From Bacteriovoracaceae bacterium UBA6261 (GTDB taxonomy: Bacteria > Bdellovibrionota > Bacteriovoracia > Bacteriovoracales > Bacteriovoracaceae), in NCBI GenBank assembly GCA_002440825.1, contig DJVH01000074.1, positions 1,269 to 65,268 on the forward strand: a DNA stretch of 64,000 nt, written 5' to 3'. Positions within the stretch are counted from its first letter, which is position 1, and every line of letters begins with the position of its first letter. The position numbers were made by a program, and so were the translations under genes. The notes under the pieces were generated by a model. It saw only the letters and a program-made list of their open reading frames with translations. It had not been told where the DNA came from and did not search any database. This document shows, piece after piece, positions 24,964 through 33,691 of the stretch.

Positions 24964-25334
24964 TTTTTTATGTGCTTTAAAGCGATGGAGTTAATGCAAT
25001 AGCGTAATCCTGTGGGCTGTGGTCCATCAGGAAACACGTGGCCAAGATGAGAATCGCAATGGGCACAACGAACTTCAGTGCGAATCATGCCGTGACTGCT
25101 GTCTTCAATCATTTTGACATTGCCTTTGGTCAGGACATCGTAAAAGGACGGCCAGCCACTGTGCGAGTTGTATTTTGTATCTGAGCTGAACAATTCGTGT
25201 CCACAAGCTGCACAGACATAGATTCCCGGCTCATAAAAAGAATTATATTTGCCGGTGAAAGGTGCTTCAGTGCCGCACATTCTTAAGACGCGGTATTCAT
25301 CGTCTGACAGTTTTGATTTCCAATCGTCATTCAT
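24960..25334 (-). CDS. msrB: peptide-methionine (R)-S-oxide reductase
   Basis: A 124-residue single-domain MsrB with the zinc site C41-x2-C44 and C90-x2-C93 and catalytic C113 in R-Y-C-I-N-S. It reduces methionine-R-sulfoxide in proteins. There is no signal peptide, so it is cytoplasmic. It lies six bases after hemJ and overlaps the SCO gene. MsrB alone repairs only the R epimer; no MsrA gene is visible here. Confidence 0.95.
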   Translation of the reverse strand: MNDDWKSKLSDDEYRVLRMCGTEAPFTGKYNSFYEPGIYVCAACGHELFSSDTKYNSHSGWPSFYDVLTKGNVKMIEDSSHGMIRTEVRCAHCDSHLGHVFPDGPQPTGLRYCINSIALKHIKK

Positions 25335-25340
25335 AAAGAC

Positions 25341-25883
25341 TCATGTGTTGTTTTTTTCTCTGATGTTTTTGTAGATCTTGATGCCGGCCATAAGCATTGC
25401 GATGAACACTAAAAGACCGACAATTCCAAACACCATACTCAATACATTTTTTAGAACGACTAAAAAGACGATGGCCACTAAAAAAATAGTGGAGATTTCA
25501 TTAATAACTCTCAAGGCCATCGGTGAAAACGAGATAACATCCTTTTGCTGATCACGGAAAATTCCGTCGAGGAAAATAAAATAGGCGTATAAACCTGCGA
25601 CAAAAGCTATCTTTACGACAAGCCAGGGGTGATCGCTGAGCGGCCAGAATTGAACGGCGAGCATCATACCAAAAACAAGAACGGCAATGGCCGAAGGCCA
25701 GGTTATTCCAAACCATAAACGACGTTGCATGATTTTAAATTGGTTTTGGAGGATTTTTTTCTCTTCAGGAGATTTTTCGTTGGCCTCAGCAAAGTAAACA
25801 AACAGCCGGGGCATGTAGAAAAGACCTGCAAACCAGGTGACGACAGCAATAATGTGTAGAGCTTTAATTATCAGGAAGTTCAT
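25341..25883 (-). CDS. hemJ: HemJ-type protoporphyrinogen IX oxidase
   Basis: A 180-residue membrane protein with four or five hydrophobic helices. It has the conserved N-terminal L-H-I-I-A-V-V-T-W-F-A-G-L-F-Y and the later Q-R-R-L-W, W-L-V-V-K and N-E segments of the HemJ (UPF0093) family. HemJ oxidises protoporphyrinogen IX in late heme synthesis. Operon position with two copper chaperones suggests that this message supports building of a heme-copper oxidase. About 31 bases separate it from the divergent phosphatase gene. Confidence 0.85.
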   Translation of the reverse strand: MNFLIIKALHIIAVVTWFAGLFYMPRLFVYFAEANEKSPEEKKILQNQFKIMQRRLWFGITWPSAIAVLVFGMMLAVQFWPLSDHPWLVVKIAFVAGLYAYFIFLDGIFRDQQKDVISFSPMALRVINEISTIFLVAIVFLVVLKNVLSMVFGIVGLLVFIAMLMAGIKIYKNIREKNNT

Positions 25884-25914
25884 TATTCCTGAATTCTAGG
25901 ATAGATTAATAATT

Positions 25915-26517
25915 ATGGATAGAGTGTTTTATGTTTTTAGACATGGGGAAACTGACTGGAACCGCGAACGTCGCTGTCAGGGGCATACCAATACAGATCT
26001 CAATGAAAAAGGAAAAGAGCAAGCAGCTTTACTGGCTCAAAAAATGCTGGATTTTCCTCTCGATATTATAGTCTCAAGCGATTTGAATCGCGCCTTAAAC
26101 ACCGGAATGTTAGTTGCTGAAAAAAAGGGAATTCCTCTCATCGTCGATCCCAGGCTAAGAGAAATGAGTTATGGGGAGGCAGAAGGTTTGCTTTATGAAG
26201 AAACCATTCGCACCTACGGAGCGGAATTATGGCAAAGGTTCCAAACTTTCACAAAAGAGAACGACCACATAAGCTTTCCGGGTGGCGAAACCCGCAAAAT
26301 TGCCCGTGATCGTTTTTTTCAAGTGATGCTTGAGCTGATAGAGAAGACTGAACACAAAAACATCGGTTTAAGCACCCATGGTGGCGCACTCAGAAACATT
26401 CTTCATAGTTTTCTCCCTGAAAACCATGAGATGCTCCCCATTCCTAATTGTGTTGTCTACAAATGTGAATACCTTCATCTCGAAAAACGCTTCTTAGTTG
26501 ATCCAAAACCGATCTGA
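25915..26517 (+). CDS. histidine phosphatase family protein (GpmB/CobC type)
   Basis: A 200-residue phosphatase of the phosphoglycerate-mutase fold with F-R-H-G-E-T-D-W-N near residue 8 (catalytic His), S-S-D-L-N-R-A near 56, the acid residue in L-R-E-M-S-Y-G-E-A-E-G, and the second His in S-T-H-G-G-A. Substrates in this family range from phosphosugars to cobalamin precursors, so none is assigned. A good ribosome-binding site is not obvious. Confidence 0.85.
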   Translation: MDRVFYVFRHGETDWNRERRCQGHTNTDLNEKGKEQAALLAQKMLDFPLDIIVSSDLNRALNTGMLVAEKKGIPLIVDPRLREMSYGEAEGLLYEETIRTYGAELWQRFQTFTKENDHISFPGGETRKIARDRFFQVMLELIEKTEHKNIGLSTHGGALRNILHSFLPENHEMLPIPNCVVYKCEYLHLEKRFLVDPKPI

Positions 26518-26600
26518 TTAGTCGGACAAAATTTGCCCATTTACTCCCTAAAGTTGATTGAGCCTGCGAATATAGATTAAACTAATTGGAGTGAGGTTTC

Positions 26601-27371
26601 ATGATGAAATTAAAAATGTGTGCACTACTAATTGGACTTACTTCTTTAACATATGCCCAGGCGGCTTCCCGCAACCTATGCGATGACCTCATTGATAGCG
26701 GATCTTCTACCGCTGAACAAATTAAAAGATGTCAGGATAAATTTGGCATTTCAGATTATGCCAAAGAAAAAGAAGCGAATAAGAAAGTAAAAGAAGCTGT
26801 TGAAGAATCTAAATCGGCAGATGAAACAAAGAAAAAAGAAAATCTTGAATTCAAAAAATTTACACAAGATGATTTGTTCGATGCTGGTTTTGGGAAACCA
26901 TTCTATGCCATGAGAATCGACTATCGCTTCAGACCGGCAAAAGAAAAAAGAATTACTGACGGCGATGCCCTTTGTTCGTATTTAGGTTATGAAAAAGCGA
27001 TCAAAAGTATTGTCTCTGCTGAAATCATGCCAGACGCTGCTGATAAAAAAGGACTTATCATTGATACAAACTTCATTGGAGTTGTAAGCAAAGAACCTGA
27101 ACTTTATAAAGACGATGATTTAAAATTTACCGTAAGAAAATATGTTGAAGTGACATGTGTGAAAAGAAAAGACAAAAACCTTGAAGGCTCTGCTGATGTT
27201 TACAAAAAACTCACAGAAGATCTTCTTGTTCTTGCCCCTGAAATCAATTCTCCAAAGCGTGACACTTCAAGCGTCATCAACAATGGTCCGAGATCAGGCA
27301 AAGACAAAACCACTCCAAACGGCTACCAGCCACCAGAGTGGACAAAAGATTCTTCAAATACTTCTAAGTAA
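26601..27371 (+). CDS. secreted protein of unknown function
   Basis: A 256-residue protein with a signal peptide (cleavage near AQA) and a GAGG site shortly before the ATG. After an N-terminal helix with two cysteines there is a Lys/Glu-rich stretch at about 55-85, probably a coiled coil or linker, then a mixed domain with C124 and C194 and a Pro/Ser/Thr-rich tail. I recognise no family. It stands alone, followed by a strong bidirectional terminator. Confidence 0.65.
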   Translation: MMKLKMCALLIGLTSLTYAQAASRNLCDDLIDSGSSTAEQIKRCQDKFGISDYAKEKEANKKVKEAVEESKSADETKKKENLEFKKFTQDDLFDAGFGKPFYAMRIDYRFRPAKEKRITDGDALCSYLGYEKAIKSIVSAEIMPDAADKKGLIIDTNFIGVVSKEPELYKDDDLKFTVRKYVEVTCVKRKDKNLEGSADVYKKLTEDLLVLAPEINSPKRDTSSVINNGPRSGKDKTTPNGYQPPEWTKDSSNTSK

Positions 27372-27380
27372 AATGAATAA

Positions 27381-27409
27381 AAAAAAGCCCCTGAAAAGGG
27401 GCTTTTTTA
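27381..27409. terminator. bidirectional rho-independent terminator
   Basis: GCCCCT at 27387-27392 pairs with AGGGGC at 27397-27402 around GAAA. A-runs on the left and T-runs on the right extend the stem and supply U-tracts on both strands. It separates the convergent secreted-protein gene and ptsI. Confidence 0.92.
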
Positions 27410-29104
27410 TTTCTGGTTCAAGAGAGTTTTGATTTCATCTGCAGTTCCCAATTTGAGAAACTCATCGACGAGATTTTTGCACTCACTATGTTTTAAACTG
27501 CGAATTATTTTTCTGGTCGGGAGAATATGCATGGCACTCATGCTGAGCTCGCTGACTCCCATTCCGACAAATAAAGGCACTAAGTCTTTTTGATGGGCCA
27601 TAGATCCACAAATACCCACCATTTTATTTTTAGCACGAGCATTCTTAATGGTCAGGTGAATTAGCCTCAACAGTCCCGGGTTATAAGGATTATAGAGATG
27701 CTCAATTTTTTCATTCATGCGGTCCACTGCACATGTATATTGAGTCAGATCGTTTGTTCCGATGCTGAAGAAATCAACGTGATCGGCAAGGATATCTGAC
27801 ATTACTGCAGCCGCAGGAATTTCAATCATGATGCCGAGTTTTACATCGTCAGCAAAAGAAATATTTTTCGAACGCAATTCGTCCTTCACTTCAGCAACTA
27901 TTTTTTTTACGGCCAGTGTTTCTTCCAATGAAGAAATCATAGGGAACATGATAGAGAGCGGACCATGTACAGAAGCGCGGTAGAGAGCACGCAATTGCGT
28001 TTTGAACATTTCCGGTTCTCTCAAACAAATACGAATCGCTCTGTAACCTAAAAATGGATTGGCCTCTTCACCGATGTGAAGATAGTCGAGTTTCTTGTCA
28101 CCACCGATATCTAAAGTGCGAATGATGCAACTTTTTCCTTTTAAACCCTTTATGACAGCAGCATAGGAATGAAATTGTTCATCCTCTGTTGGCATGCTTG
28201 TGCGATCCATGAAAAGAAATTCTGTTCTATAAAGTCCGATAGCTTCACCGTCGTTGCGATCAAAGGCTTCCAGGTCTGCCGGGGTGCCGATATTGCCGGC
28301 AAGTTCGATATGAATTCCATCAACCGTTTCCGATTTAAGTCCGACAAGAGCATGCAATTCTTTTTTGTATTCCAGATTTTGTTCGTGTTTCTTCTGGAAT
28401 GTTTTTATTTCCTCTTCCGAAGGATTGATTGCGACAGTTCCTGTTTCGCCGTCAAAAGCAATCAGATCACCGGATTTAACCGAGGAAGTAATATTGTGAA
28501 GACCTACGATCGCTGGAATTTCAAGTGTGCGCGCCATGATCGCCGTATGCGAAGTTTTTCCACCGATGTCCGTCAGAAAGCCAAGAACATTTTTTCTGTC
28601 CATAGAAGCGGTTTGTGAAGGCGTCAGATCTTTAGCGACAAGGATGACCGGCCCGGACAAATTTTCCAGTGAAATTTTAGTCTTTTTTAAAAGAGTATAG
28701 AGCAATCTTGAAGTGACATCTTTAATATCAGCTGCACGCTCTTTCAGATAGGCATCGTCCATGGCTTCAAACATGGAAATGAATTGTCTGGAAACCGCAT
28801 CGAGCGCGAACTCTGCATTCACGCTTTCAGCTTTAATTTTTTTGAGAGTTTTCTTCAGCAGTTCGGGATCCTGGAGAATCATGATATGCGCTTCAAAAAT
28901 CTGGGCTTTATCTTCTCCAAGATTCGCAAGTGTTTTTTCTTTTAAAATGGTCAACTCGTGCTTGCATTTTTCAATGGCCTGACCCAGTCGTGCTTCTTCC
29001 AGCTCAAAAGTGCTGATGTACTGAGGAATGACTAACTCTTCTTCTACGATCAGAAGAGCCGAACCGAGAGCGATGCCAGGCGAAGCAGAATTCCCTTTTA
29101 ACAT
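27407..29104 (-). CDS. ptsI: PTS enzyme I (PEP-protein phosphotransferase)
   Basis: A 565-residue enzyme I. The phosphohistidine H187 lies in G-G-K-T-S-H-T-A-I-M-A-R, and the C-terminal TIM-barrel has the conserved R-T-E-F-L-F-M-D and D-L-T-Q-Y segments and the cysteine-containing G-I-C-G-S-M-A. It takes phosphate from PEP and passes it to HPr. It lies five bases after ptsH in an operon with the sugar permease. Confidence 0.97.
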   Translation of the reverse strand: MLKGNSASPGIALGSALLIVEEELVIPQYISTFELEEARLGQAIEKCKHELTILKEKTLANLGEDKAQIFEAHIMILQDPELLKKTLKKIKAESVNAEFALDAVSRQFISMFEAMDDAYLKERAADIKDVTSRLLYTLLKKTKISLENLSGPVILVAKDLTPSQTASMDRKNVLGFLTDIGGKTSHTAIMARTLEIPAIVGLHNITSSVKSGDLIAFDGETGTVAINPSEEEIKTFQKKHEQNLEYKKELHALVGLKSETVDGIHIELAGNIGTPADLEAFDRNDGEAIGLYRTEFLFMDRTSMPTEDEQFHSYAAVIKGLKGKSCIIRTLDIGGDKKLDYLHIGEEANPFLGYRAIRICLREPEMFKTQLRALYRASVHGPLSIMFPMISSLEETLAVKKIVAEVKDELRSKNISFADDVKLGIMIEIPAAAVMSDILADHVDFFSIGTNDLTQYTCAVDRMNEKIEHLYNPYNPGLLRLIHLTIKNARAKNKMVGICGSMAHQKDLVPLFVGMGVSELSMSAMHILPTRKIIRSLKHSECKNLVDEFLKLGTADEIKTLLNQK

Positions 29105-29109
29105 AACGA

Positions 29110-29373
29110 CTACAGGTGAAACTTATTGTTGAAGAGGTTTGTGATTTCTTTGAGAGCAGCTTCAGCATCAGAGCCGTTTGCTGTAATCACAACTTCAGTG
29201 TCTTTCGTTAAACCTAAGCCCATTACACTCATGATGGATTTTGCGTTAGCAGTGTCGCCGTCAACTGAAAGCTCAATTTCAGCAGTGAAAGAGCTTGCAG
29301 TTTTTACCAGCACTCCAGCAGGACGAGCGTGCAGTCCTTCATCATTTAAAACTTTTACTGTTGTAGTTTGCAT
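29110..29373 (-). CDS. ptsH: PTS phosphocarrier protein HPr
   Basis: An 87-residue HPr with active-site H15 (G-L-H-A-R-P-A) and a serine at 46 in K-S-I-M-S-V-M-G-L, the place phosphorylated by HPr kinase in organisms that have it. It accepts phosphate from enzyme I and hands it to the IIA domain of the permease. It lies between the permease and enzyme I genes. Confidence 0.97.
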   Translation of the reverse strand: MQTTTVKVLNDEGLHARPAGVLVKTASSFTAEIELSVDGDTANAKSIMSVMGLGLTKDTEVVITANGSDAEAALKEITNLFNNKFHL

Positions 29374-29385
29374 ATTATTTCCTTC

Positions 29386-31314
29386 TTATTTTTTAAAAGT
29401 GATTTCCATTATGTCGTGACCGTTGTGAATTTGTCCATTTCCCTGCATCGACATATTGGCCACTTTGCTCATATTGGTAATGACAACGGGAGTGATGTCG
29501 GATTTGGCCTTTTCTCGCACGAGATCGAGATCAAATTCAAGAAGTTTTTGTCCGCGAAGAACAACATCGCCTTTTTTAACGAGAGCGTTGAACCCCTGGC
29601 CATTCATTTTAACAGTGTCAATTCCGACGTGAATCAGAACTTCCAGACCATCATCAGTTGTTAAACCAATGGCATGATTAGTTCTGAAGAGCTGAGCAAT
29701 CTTTCCGTCAACCGGAGCGTAAACAACACCTTCTGTGGGTTTGACAGCGAAGCCGTCGCCGAGAACTTTGGTTGCGAAAGTTTCGTCAGGAACCTGGGAG
29801 AGAGTCATCACTTCACCTTTTAGAGGTGAGCCCAGCATCGTACCGTTGGATTTATTTTGTTTGATAACAGCTGCAGTTGCAGTTTCAGTTTTCACGACAG
29901 GTTTATTGGTCATCAGTGATTTAATTTCTTCTTTAAGGGCATCCGATTCGACGCCAAAAATAACCTGAAAATTATTTCCAGTGGCCATGATTCCGGCAGC
30001 GCCAATTTGTTTTAAGCGCTCCTGATTTACTTTTGAAGAATCGTTAACTGTAAGACGAAGACGAGTAATGCACGCATCCAGATGGACGATATTCTGAGTT
30101 CCGCCAAGAGCGATCAGAATTTCAGCAGCTTTTTGAGAAGCAGGAACTGCTCCCACACCTTCTTCTGCATCATCTGCATCGCGGCCCGGAGTTTTGATAT
30201 CCATTAGACCGATCAGCCAATAAAAGACACCAAAGTAAAGAACGGCTATGGCAGGGCCAACGACCAACCAGAGATATTGCGAGTTCTTCATATTGCTTGC
30301 ACCGACGAGATAATCAATAAGTGAAGCTGAGAACGTATAGCCCAGGTGAATATCAAAATGCCCAGTGAGAAGTCCTGAAAGGAAGGCTGCGCACACATGG
30401 AAAACGTAAAGAATTGGCGCAACAAAAATAAAGGCAAATTCAATAGGCTCTGTGATACCGGTTATGATGGATGTAAGAGCAGCAGAAATCATGATCCCTG
30501 CGATCGCTTTTCTGCGCGTTTCAGGGGCGCGAAGATACATGGCAAAGCAAGCGGCCGGTAAACCGAATAGCATCAATGGAAATTCTGCCGCCATAAAACG
30601 ACCCGCCGTAGGATCACCGGCAAAGTAACGGACCGATTCACCTTTTACGGCTACGCCAGTAGATGTGATGAAAGAACCGAACTCATAAAGAAATGGTTGA
30701 TAATAAACATGGTGAAGCCCAAGAGGAATAAGAAGTCTTTTTCCAGCGGCATAAAAAGCCGGACCTAAATCCGATCCCATGATGTATGAACCAAAATGAT
30801 TGATTGCATTCTGTACAGGTGGCCAGATATATCCCAGGGCCACTCCGACAAAAACCGCTGCAGCCGCAGTAATGATCGGAACAAATCTTTTTCCGGCAAA
30901 AAAGCCGAAGACAGGATGAAGTTTAATCTGAAAAAACTTTTTATATAAATAGGCAGCGAGCAAGCCGATGATAATACCGCCAAAAACACCAGTGTTGATT
31001 TCAACCGGAAGAGCGAGAACGTCCTTCATGACTTTTAAAACATTGGCGAAAGTAAAGTAACCGACAACTGCAGCGAGACCAGCAACTCCGGCCCCTCCGG
31101 CAAAACCAATGGCAACGCCGATTGCAAAAACAACGGGCAATTGTTCGAAAATGGCAAGACCGCCTGAAAAAATGAGTTTCCCGATGAAGTGATGTTCAAG
31201 AATTCGCCCCAGTGCTACAAGAAGACCGGCAGCAGGAAGAACAGAGACAGGAGTCATCAAAGATTTTCCAACTTGTTGTAAAGTCGAAAACGTTTTATTG
31301 GCCACGGAATTCAT
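29386..31314 (-). CDS. PTS glucose/GlcNAc-family permease, IICBA
   Basis: A 642-residue fused permease: IIC membrane domain (1-380, with the M-T-P-V-S-V-L-P-A-A-G start and G-I-T-E-P-I-E-F loop), IIB with its phosphocysteine in A-C-I-T-R-L-R-L, and IIA with its phosphohistidine in V-L-I-H-V-G-I-D-T-V. I take the ATG at 31314, seven bases after GAGGAG; an in-frame ATG at 31329 overlaps that site. The sequence resembles NagE and PtsG about equally to my eye. The divergent glucoamylase gene favours glucose. Confidence 0.92.
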   Translation of the reverse strand: MNSVANKTFSTLQQVGKSLMTPVSVLPAAGLLVALGRILEHHFIGKLIFSGGLAIFEQLPVVFAIGVAIGFAGGAGVAGLAAVVGYFTFANVLKVMKDVLALPVEINTGVFGGIIIGLLAAYLYKKFFQIKLHPVFGFFAGKRFVPIITAAAAVFVGVALGYIWPPVQNAINHFGSYIMGSDLGPAFYAAGKRLLIPLGLHHVYYQPFLYEFGSFITSTGVAVKGESVRYFAGDPTAGRFMAAEFPLMLFGLPAACFAMYLRAPETRRKAIAGIMISAALTSIITGITEPIEFAFIFVAPILYVFHVCAAFLSGLLTGHFDIHLGYTFSASLIDYLVGASNMKNSQYLWLVVGPAIAVLYFGVFYWLIGLMDIKTPGRDADDAEEGVGAVPASQKAAEILIALGGTQNIVHLDACITRLRLTVNDSSKVNQERLKQIGAAGIMATGNNFQVIFGVESDALKEEIKSLMTNKPVVKTETATAAVIKQNKSNGTMLGSPLKGEVMTLSQVPDETFATKVLGDGFAVKPTEGVVYAPVDGKIAQLFRTNHAIGLTTDDGLEVLIHVGIDTVKMNGQGFNALVKKGDVVLRGQKLLEFDLDLVREKAKSDITPVVITNMSKVANMSMQGNGQIHNGHDIMEITFKK

Positions 31315-31523
31315 GCAATAGCTCCTCATATTTTTTTAAACGTTTAGGATTCTTTTTGAAGGGCATACCCTAACATTTGCAATAGCATTTTTGGAAGGAA
31401 AATATGCGCTGAAATCTTGTTACAATTCTTAAGAAATCTTTAGCAAAAATTTTTTACAGATAATAATTATTCTCAGGGATTTTAAGCTTTCAATATCAAG
31501 TGATTTTTGGTCCAATAAGCACC
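31315..31523. promoter_or_regulatory. divergent control region between the PTS operon and glucoamylase
   Basis: About 209 AT-rich bases separate the two divergent genes. They hold a perfect 10-base palindrome, TTCTTAAGAA (31426-31435), and AT-rich stretches that could serve as -10 elements, but no promoter pair good enough to name. A shared regulator of starch use and sugar uptake could bind here; that is inference. Confidence 0.35.
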
Positions 31524-33677
31524 ATGAAAACAAAATTCTTTTTACTTCTTTTAGGTGTAACAACTTCACTGACTTGCGCTGCTGCAAACAAACCGTCTCG
31601 TTTGACCAGCGGAGAAGCTTTTGGCGCTCCAGGCGTTCCAGGTTCCTGGGCCTCAGCGAGAAAAGTACAGGTGGGGACATTTTATGAAACGACCGGTGCT
31701 GCTAAATCACCGTTATGGTTTACCATCTCAGAGGGAACGCTCACTGAAGTTTATTATCCCACTGTTGATCAGGCACAAATAAAAGATTCTCAATTTCTTA
31801 TTAGTGATGGCTCCACTTTTTTCAAGCAAGAGCGCGATTTGAAAAAAGAAGTGACTGTGCTGTCACCATCACTGATAAAAATCACTAATTCAGATTATGC
31901 CGGCAGATTTAAAATTTCTCACACTTATTACACTGCAAAGGATTCTTCGGTTTTGATTGATGAAGTCGAAGCCGTGTTAAACCAGGATGGGTTGCAACTT
32001 TTCCTTTTGACGAAACCTCAGCTCAACAACACAGCAGCTTTTGATTCAGCAGTAGTCAATCCGGAAGGTTTTTATTTCAAAGAAAACCTCACTCAACTTC
32101 AAGTGACCGCTACAACAGGATTCAAAAAGAAATCAGTGGGCTTTGTCGGATTCTCTGATGGTTGGCAGGATTTAAACCGCGACTTCAAAATGGATTATGA
32201 ATTCAATACAGCGACAAACGGAAGTGTGGCCTCAACAGGTGAAATCGATCTTCCGCAAGTCGCAGGAACATACAAATTCTATGTTGTTTACCGCTTCTCC
32301 AGCGGAGAACAGGCAAAGAAATTGTTTGATTACTCTCAGGCAAAAAATGATTACGTGAACGGATGGAATACTTATCTTAATTCTCTTCGCGTGCCAAAAA
32401 ATCTGACTAAAGATCAGTCCACACTTTATCTTCGATCTCTTTACACTCTCAAATGTCATGAAGATAAATTAAATCCAGGCGCTTTTATCGCGTCTCTTTC
32501 CGTTCCTTGGGGAGAGTCGCAAAAAGAATCACCTGGAGCTGAAATCGGCGGCTATCATTTAATCTGGCCGCGCGATTTATTTAATGTTTCCGTCGCGCTG
32601 TTGAATTCCGGCGATTATCAATCGGCGCTGAATGCTCTTCGCTTTTTGAAAAAAGTTCAATACAAGCCTGGTTCAGGAAACTGGAATTTATACCCGCGTA
32701 TTATTCCAAAAGCAGGTGCGTGGCCGCAAAATACATGGGTGACAGGAAGAACTTATTGGGAAGGGTTTCAGCTGGATCAGACGGCTTTTCCTGTTCATTT
32801 GTTCTATCACTTGTATGAAAAAACAAAAGCGAATGAAAAAGAAGCTCTCTTCAATGAATTTGAACCAATGCTGACCAGTGCTCTTAATTTTATCGCGACG
32901 TATGGACCGTGGACTCATCAGGAGCGATGGGAAGAAAATTTCGGTATTTCGCCTTCGAGTTTTTCAGCAGCAGCCTCAGCTTTAATTATCGGTTCCAAGA
33001 TTTTCAAAAACTCTTACGGTCAAAATCTTTTGAATGTGGCCAATCATTGGCTTTACACACCAAACGACAATATCGACACATGGACTTATACAACGACAGG
33101 TGTCTATGGCGACGGTCAGTATTATTTGAGAATGGCAGGAGGAAGCTCGTACGATGCTCCTTGGAATCCAAACGATCGGTCATCTATCCATATTGCCAAT
33201 TCCAGCCAGAGAATGGCGCAGGAAAAAGTTCTTGATCAAGGATTTCTGCAACTCTCGTTGCTGGGTCTGAAGCCTGGAAGTTCTTCTTTGATTAAAAAAT
33301 CAAAAGATGTCGTTGACCAAAACATCAGTGTACTGACTCCAAAAGGGCGCGGCTGGTATCGTTATTCTTTCGATGCTTATGGTGAAGAAGGAAAAGGAAG
33401 ACTGTGGCCATTGCTATCCGGGGAGCATGCGCGTTTTGCCATTGAACGATATTCGTCCAACGACCTGAGCTGGACTAATGTTCTTAAAGAAACAAGCGCC
33501 GTTATTGACAGCTTTTTGGGCTTCGCCAATGACGGGTTGATGATCCCTGAGCAGGTTTTTGAAAAGAACGGAGAGGGAACTGGTTCAGCAACTCCGCTGG
33601 CCTGGGCCCACGCTGAATACATCAAACTTCTTTGGTCGCTCGAAGCAAAACACAATATTGAAAACGTTCTCAGATAA
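31524..33677 (+). CDS. secreted GH15 glucoamylase / glucodextranase-like enzyme
   Basis: A 717-residue exported glucan hydrolase. The start at 31524 gives a clear signal peptide ending near CAA. An N-terminal beta-sandwich domain (G-A-P-G-V-P-G, Y-Y-P-T-V-D-Q-A) precedes the GH15 (alpha/alpha)6 barrel with G-G-Y-H-L-I-W-P-R-D, the general acid region R-W-E-E-N-F-G-I-S-P-S and the catalytic base region I-P-E-Q-V-F. Such enzymes release glucose from starch- or dextran-like glucans. Divergence from a PTS sugar permease suggests digestion outside the cytoplasm and uptake of the glucose. Confidence 0.92.
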   Translation: MKTKFFLLLLGVTTSLTCAAANKPSRLTSGEAFGAPGVPGSWASARKVQVGTFYETTGAAKSPLWFTISEGTLTEVYYPTVDQAQIKDSQFLISDGSTFFKQERDLKKEVTVLSPSLIKITNSDYAGRFKISHTYYTAKDSSVLIDEVEAVLNQDGLQLFLLTKPQLNNTAAFDSAVVNPEGFYFKENLTQLQVTATTGFKKKSVGFVGFSDGWQDLNRDFKMDYEFNTATNGSVASTGEIDLPQVAGTYKFYVVYRFSSGEQAKKLFDYSQAKNDYVNGWNTYLNSLRVPKNLTKDQSTLYLRSLYTLKCHEDKLNPGAFIASLSVPWGESQKESPGAEIGGYHLIWPRDLFNVSVALLNSGDYQSALNALRFLKKVQYKPGSGNWNLYPRIIPKAGAWPQNTWVTGRTYWEGFQLDQTAFPVHLFYHLYEKTKANEKEALFNEFEPMLTSALNFIATYGPWTHQERWEENFGISPSSFSAAASALIIGSKIFKNSYGQNLLNVANHWLYTPNDNIDTWTYTTTGVYGDGQYYLRMAGGSSYDAPWNPNDRSSIHIANSSQRMAQEKVLDQGFLQLSLLGLKPGSSSLIKKSKDVVDQNISVLTPKGRGWYRYSFDAYGEEGKGRLWPLLSGEHARFAIERYSSNDLSWTNVLKETSAVIDSFLGFANDGLMIPEQVFEKNGEGTGSATPLAWAHAEYIKLLWSLEAKHNIENVLR

Positions 33678-33691
33678 AAGCTGAGAACGTT
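33663..33691. terminator. hairpin between convergent genes, probable terminator
   Basis: A perfect 11-bp inverted repeat, AACGTTCTCAG at 33663-33673 and its complement at 33681-33691, flanks a seven-base loop that contains the glucoamylase TAA stop. The right arm overlaps the stop of the convergent lipoprotein gene. U-tracts are short on both sides, so intrinsic termination may be weak. Confidence 0.6.

Noticed and set aside
28169..28618. 149-codon plus-strand frame
   Set aside because: Antisense to ptsI, whose protein is unmistakable; no start signal.
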